From contig JABWBO010000007.1 in NCBI GenBank assembly GCA_013360465.1, forward strand, positions 62,001 through 126,000: a DNA stretch of 64,000 bases, in the 5' to 3' direction. Source of the stretch: Anaerolineae bacterium (GTDB taxonomy: Bacteria; Chloroflexota; Anaerolineae; Aggregatilineales; Phototrophicaceae). Of the stretch, positions 62,902 through 64,000 are shown piece after piece. Every line of letters starts with the position of its first letter. The stretch's first letter is position 1. The notes below the pieces were generated by a model. The model ran no database searches, had not been told where the DNA came from, and saw only the letters and a program-made list of their open reading frames with translations. The position numbers and the translations under genes are program-made.

Positions 62902-63960
62902 TCAATTCACTGCTGTCGGTTCCAGAAAGCACACCACGCCGTCGCTGATCGCCGCCGCCATAATGTCGGGCTGTTCGGTCAGCAGTTGGCGATCTCCCAG
63001 CATGAAGCCGAGTTCGATGATCGCCGCCGGAGTCAGCGGGTGAATCTCGTTGAATGTGTGATACTCCGTCATATCACGTGTCAGTTCCATGCGCCGCTCC
63101 AGCGCCGTCTCCGCCGCGTATCGAACCGCGATGCAGTCCACCAGGAGCGCGTCGTTGCCGCGCGCCGATATGCGCGCCGCCGGGAAGGAGATCAGAAAAC
63201 CGGAGACGGCTTCGCCGAAATCCTGGCAGGTGTTGGCATGGATGGAGACCAGGGCGTCGGCGCGGTAATTCGCCAGTCGTGGATCGAACTCATCGAGCAG
63301 ATCGACGGCATACCCCCGGCTTTGCAGCAGCGCAACAACGCGCTGCGCGACCGAAAGATTGATCTCGGCTTCGGTCAAGCCATCCGGGCAGACCGCGCCG
63401 GGATCGTTTTCTGGTCCGCGATGCCCAGAGACGATGCCGATCCGCCGCAGCCAGTTGGGAGTCGCCACAAGCGTGGGTTCGGCGGTGGCGGCTTCAGTGG
63501 CGATGGCGGCGCTCAACCCTCGACGGACATTGATAGCGATGAACTCATTAGGGGTCGCCCAGGTGAAGATGGTCGCCGCCAGGACTGCCGCCGTCAATGC
63601 GATGATCAGCGACCGCAGACATCCCCCCAGTGCCGTCGTATTCGACTGACGAGCAGATCGCCGGCGCGAGCGGGGTAAGCGCTCCTGCTCCTCTTCAGCT
63701 TCACCGACCGGCGCTTCGTCGATAGACGAGTTCGCAGTCGTCTCCGGGATTGCCGGCGGCACGGGCTGCCACGAGGGTTCGGGCGACGGGTCCTGGCGAT
63801 CCGGTTCTGCTGGCACAGCCTCCTGGGCGGAGCGCGCCGCCGCCCGGCGCATCATTTCCATGAAGGCGACGCTTGGCGAGACTTCGCCCTCCGGCGGATC
63901 GGGCGGCTCATTCCAGGGATTCATCTCGCCATGATCGTTGGACGGCGGCTGTTCGGGCAT
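62902..63960 (-). CDS. N-acetylmuramoyl-L-alanine amidase (Amidase_3) with cytoplasmic N-tail
   Basis: 352 residues. A long disordered, Pro/Glu-rich N-terminal part with a basic RRRSAR stretch (~1-108) precedes one TM (~112-132, LIIALTAAVLAATIF). The extracellular catalytic domain (~170-350) has Amidase_3 zinc ligands: His in IVSGHRG, Glu in LTEAEINLSVAQR and His in LVSIHANT; the catalytic Glu is in AAIIELGFM. It cuts the lactyl-peptide bond in peptidoglycan. The long cytoplasmic tail is unusual for this family and may link to division or signalling proteins. It is the last complete gene. Confidence 0.87.
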   Translation of the reverse strand: MPEQPPSNDHGEMNPWNEPPDPPEGEVSPSVAFMEMMRRAAARSAQEAVPAEPDRQDPSPEPSWQPVPPAIPETTANSSIDEAPVGEAEEEQERLPRSRRRSARQSNTTALGGCLRSLIIALTAAVLAATIFTWATPNEFIAINVRRGLSAAIATEAATAEPTLVATPNWLRRIGIVSGHRGPENDPGAVCPDGLTEAEINLSVAQRVVALLQSRGYAVDLLDEFDPRLANYRADALVSIHANTCQDFGEAVSGFLISFPAARISARGNDALLVDCIAVRYAAETALERRMELTRDMTEYHTFNEIHPLTPAAIIELGFMLGDRQLLTEQPDIMAAAISDGVVCFLEPTAVN

Positions 63961-64000
63961 GTGTCGATACCTTGCGCAGTTCAGCGCAGCATTATGCCGC

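Noticed and set aside
1-64000. CRISPR arrays, insertion sequences, prophage or integrated elements
   Set aside because: No regularly spaced repeats, transposase, integrase or phage structural genes were found, and the single tRNA gene shows no flanking integration signs.

Overview
The window is a 64 kb chromosomal stretch of a high-GC bacterium, most likely a member of the Chloroflexota related to Anaerolineae. This rests on gene style, not on a marker tree: Pro/Thr-rich linkers between a membrane helix and a PD40 propeller, a very long kinase-NTPase-WD40 protein, paired M16 peptidases, FAS1 proteins and a YbbA/YbbP-type exporter. There is one tRNA. I saw no rRNA, CRISPR array, prophage or transposase. 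Gene density is high, and many convergent gene pairs are separated by hairpins.

Layout. 1-109 is the end of pstB. 197-3268 (minus) holds nitrilase, a degenerate shikimate kinase-like protein, HAD hydrolase and an SDR-like protein. 3427-6674 (minus) holds MoxR ATPase, uppS, frr and rlmB. 6765-13415 holds a membrane glycosyltransferase-like protein, a PIN-TRAM protein, asnS and maeB. 13644-18947 (plus) holds an unknown gene, cdsA and three related TPR-membrane proteins, two of them with PD40 propellers. 19050-24995 holds a nucleotidyltransferase, a second membrane glycosyltransferase-like protein and an ABC exporter with a HEAT-repeat protein inside its operon. 25053-34751 holds a membrane-anchored sulfite-oxidase-like protein, an M19 dipeptidase, a FAS1 protein, a tiny proline-rich ORF, a TPR protein and a PQQ-type sugar dehydrogenase. 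34805-40618 holds an M16 pair, UDP-glucose dehydrogenase and an amidohydrolase. 40619-44448 is a peptide ABC importer. 44618-51119 holds a thioesterase, HAD hydrolase, a DUF427 protein and the giant kinase. 51234-54800 is a sulfur operon. 54866-63960 holds an LLM flavin enzyme, BrkB, a thioredoxin, gamma-glutamyltransferase, a zinc-ribbon TPR protein, a PfkB kinase, tRNA-Ser, a glutaredoxin and a cell-wall amidase.

Two observations stand out. (1) The sulfur operon (rhodanese, TsuA/YeeE thiosulfate transporter, TsuB/TusA, secreted rhodanese) follows a leader with all the parts of a classical transcription attenuator: a short peptide with four Cys codons (three in a row), a 1:2 hairpin over those codons, a 2:3 antiterminator pairing and a 3:4 terminator followed by a U-run. 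I infer cysteine-responsive control of thiosulfate assimilation. (2) The peptide-binding protein at 42781-44448 appears circularly permuted: the segment that normally forms the N-terminus of family-5 binding proteins lies at its C-terminus, behind a new signal peptide. Both come from reading the sequence and were not tested by any search.
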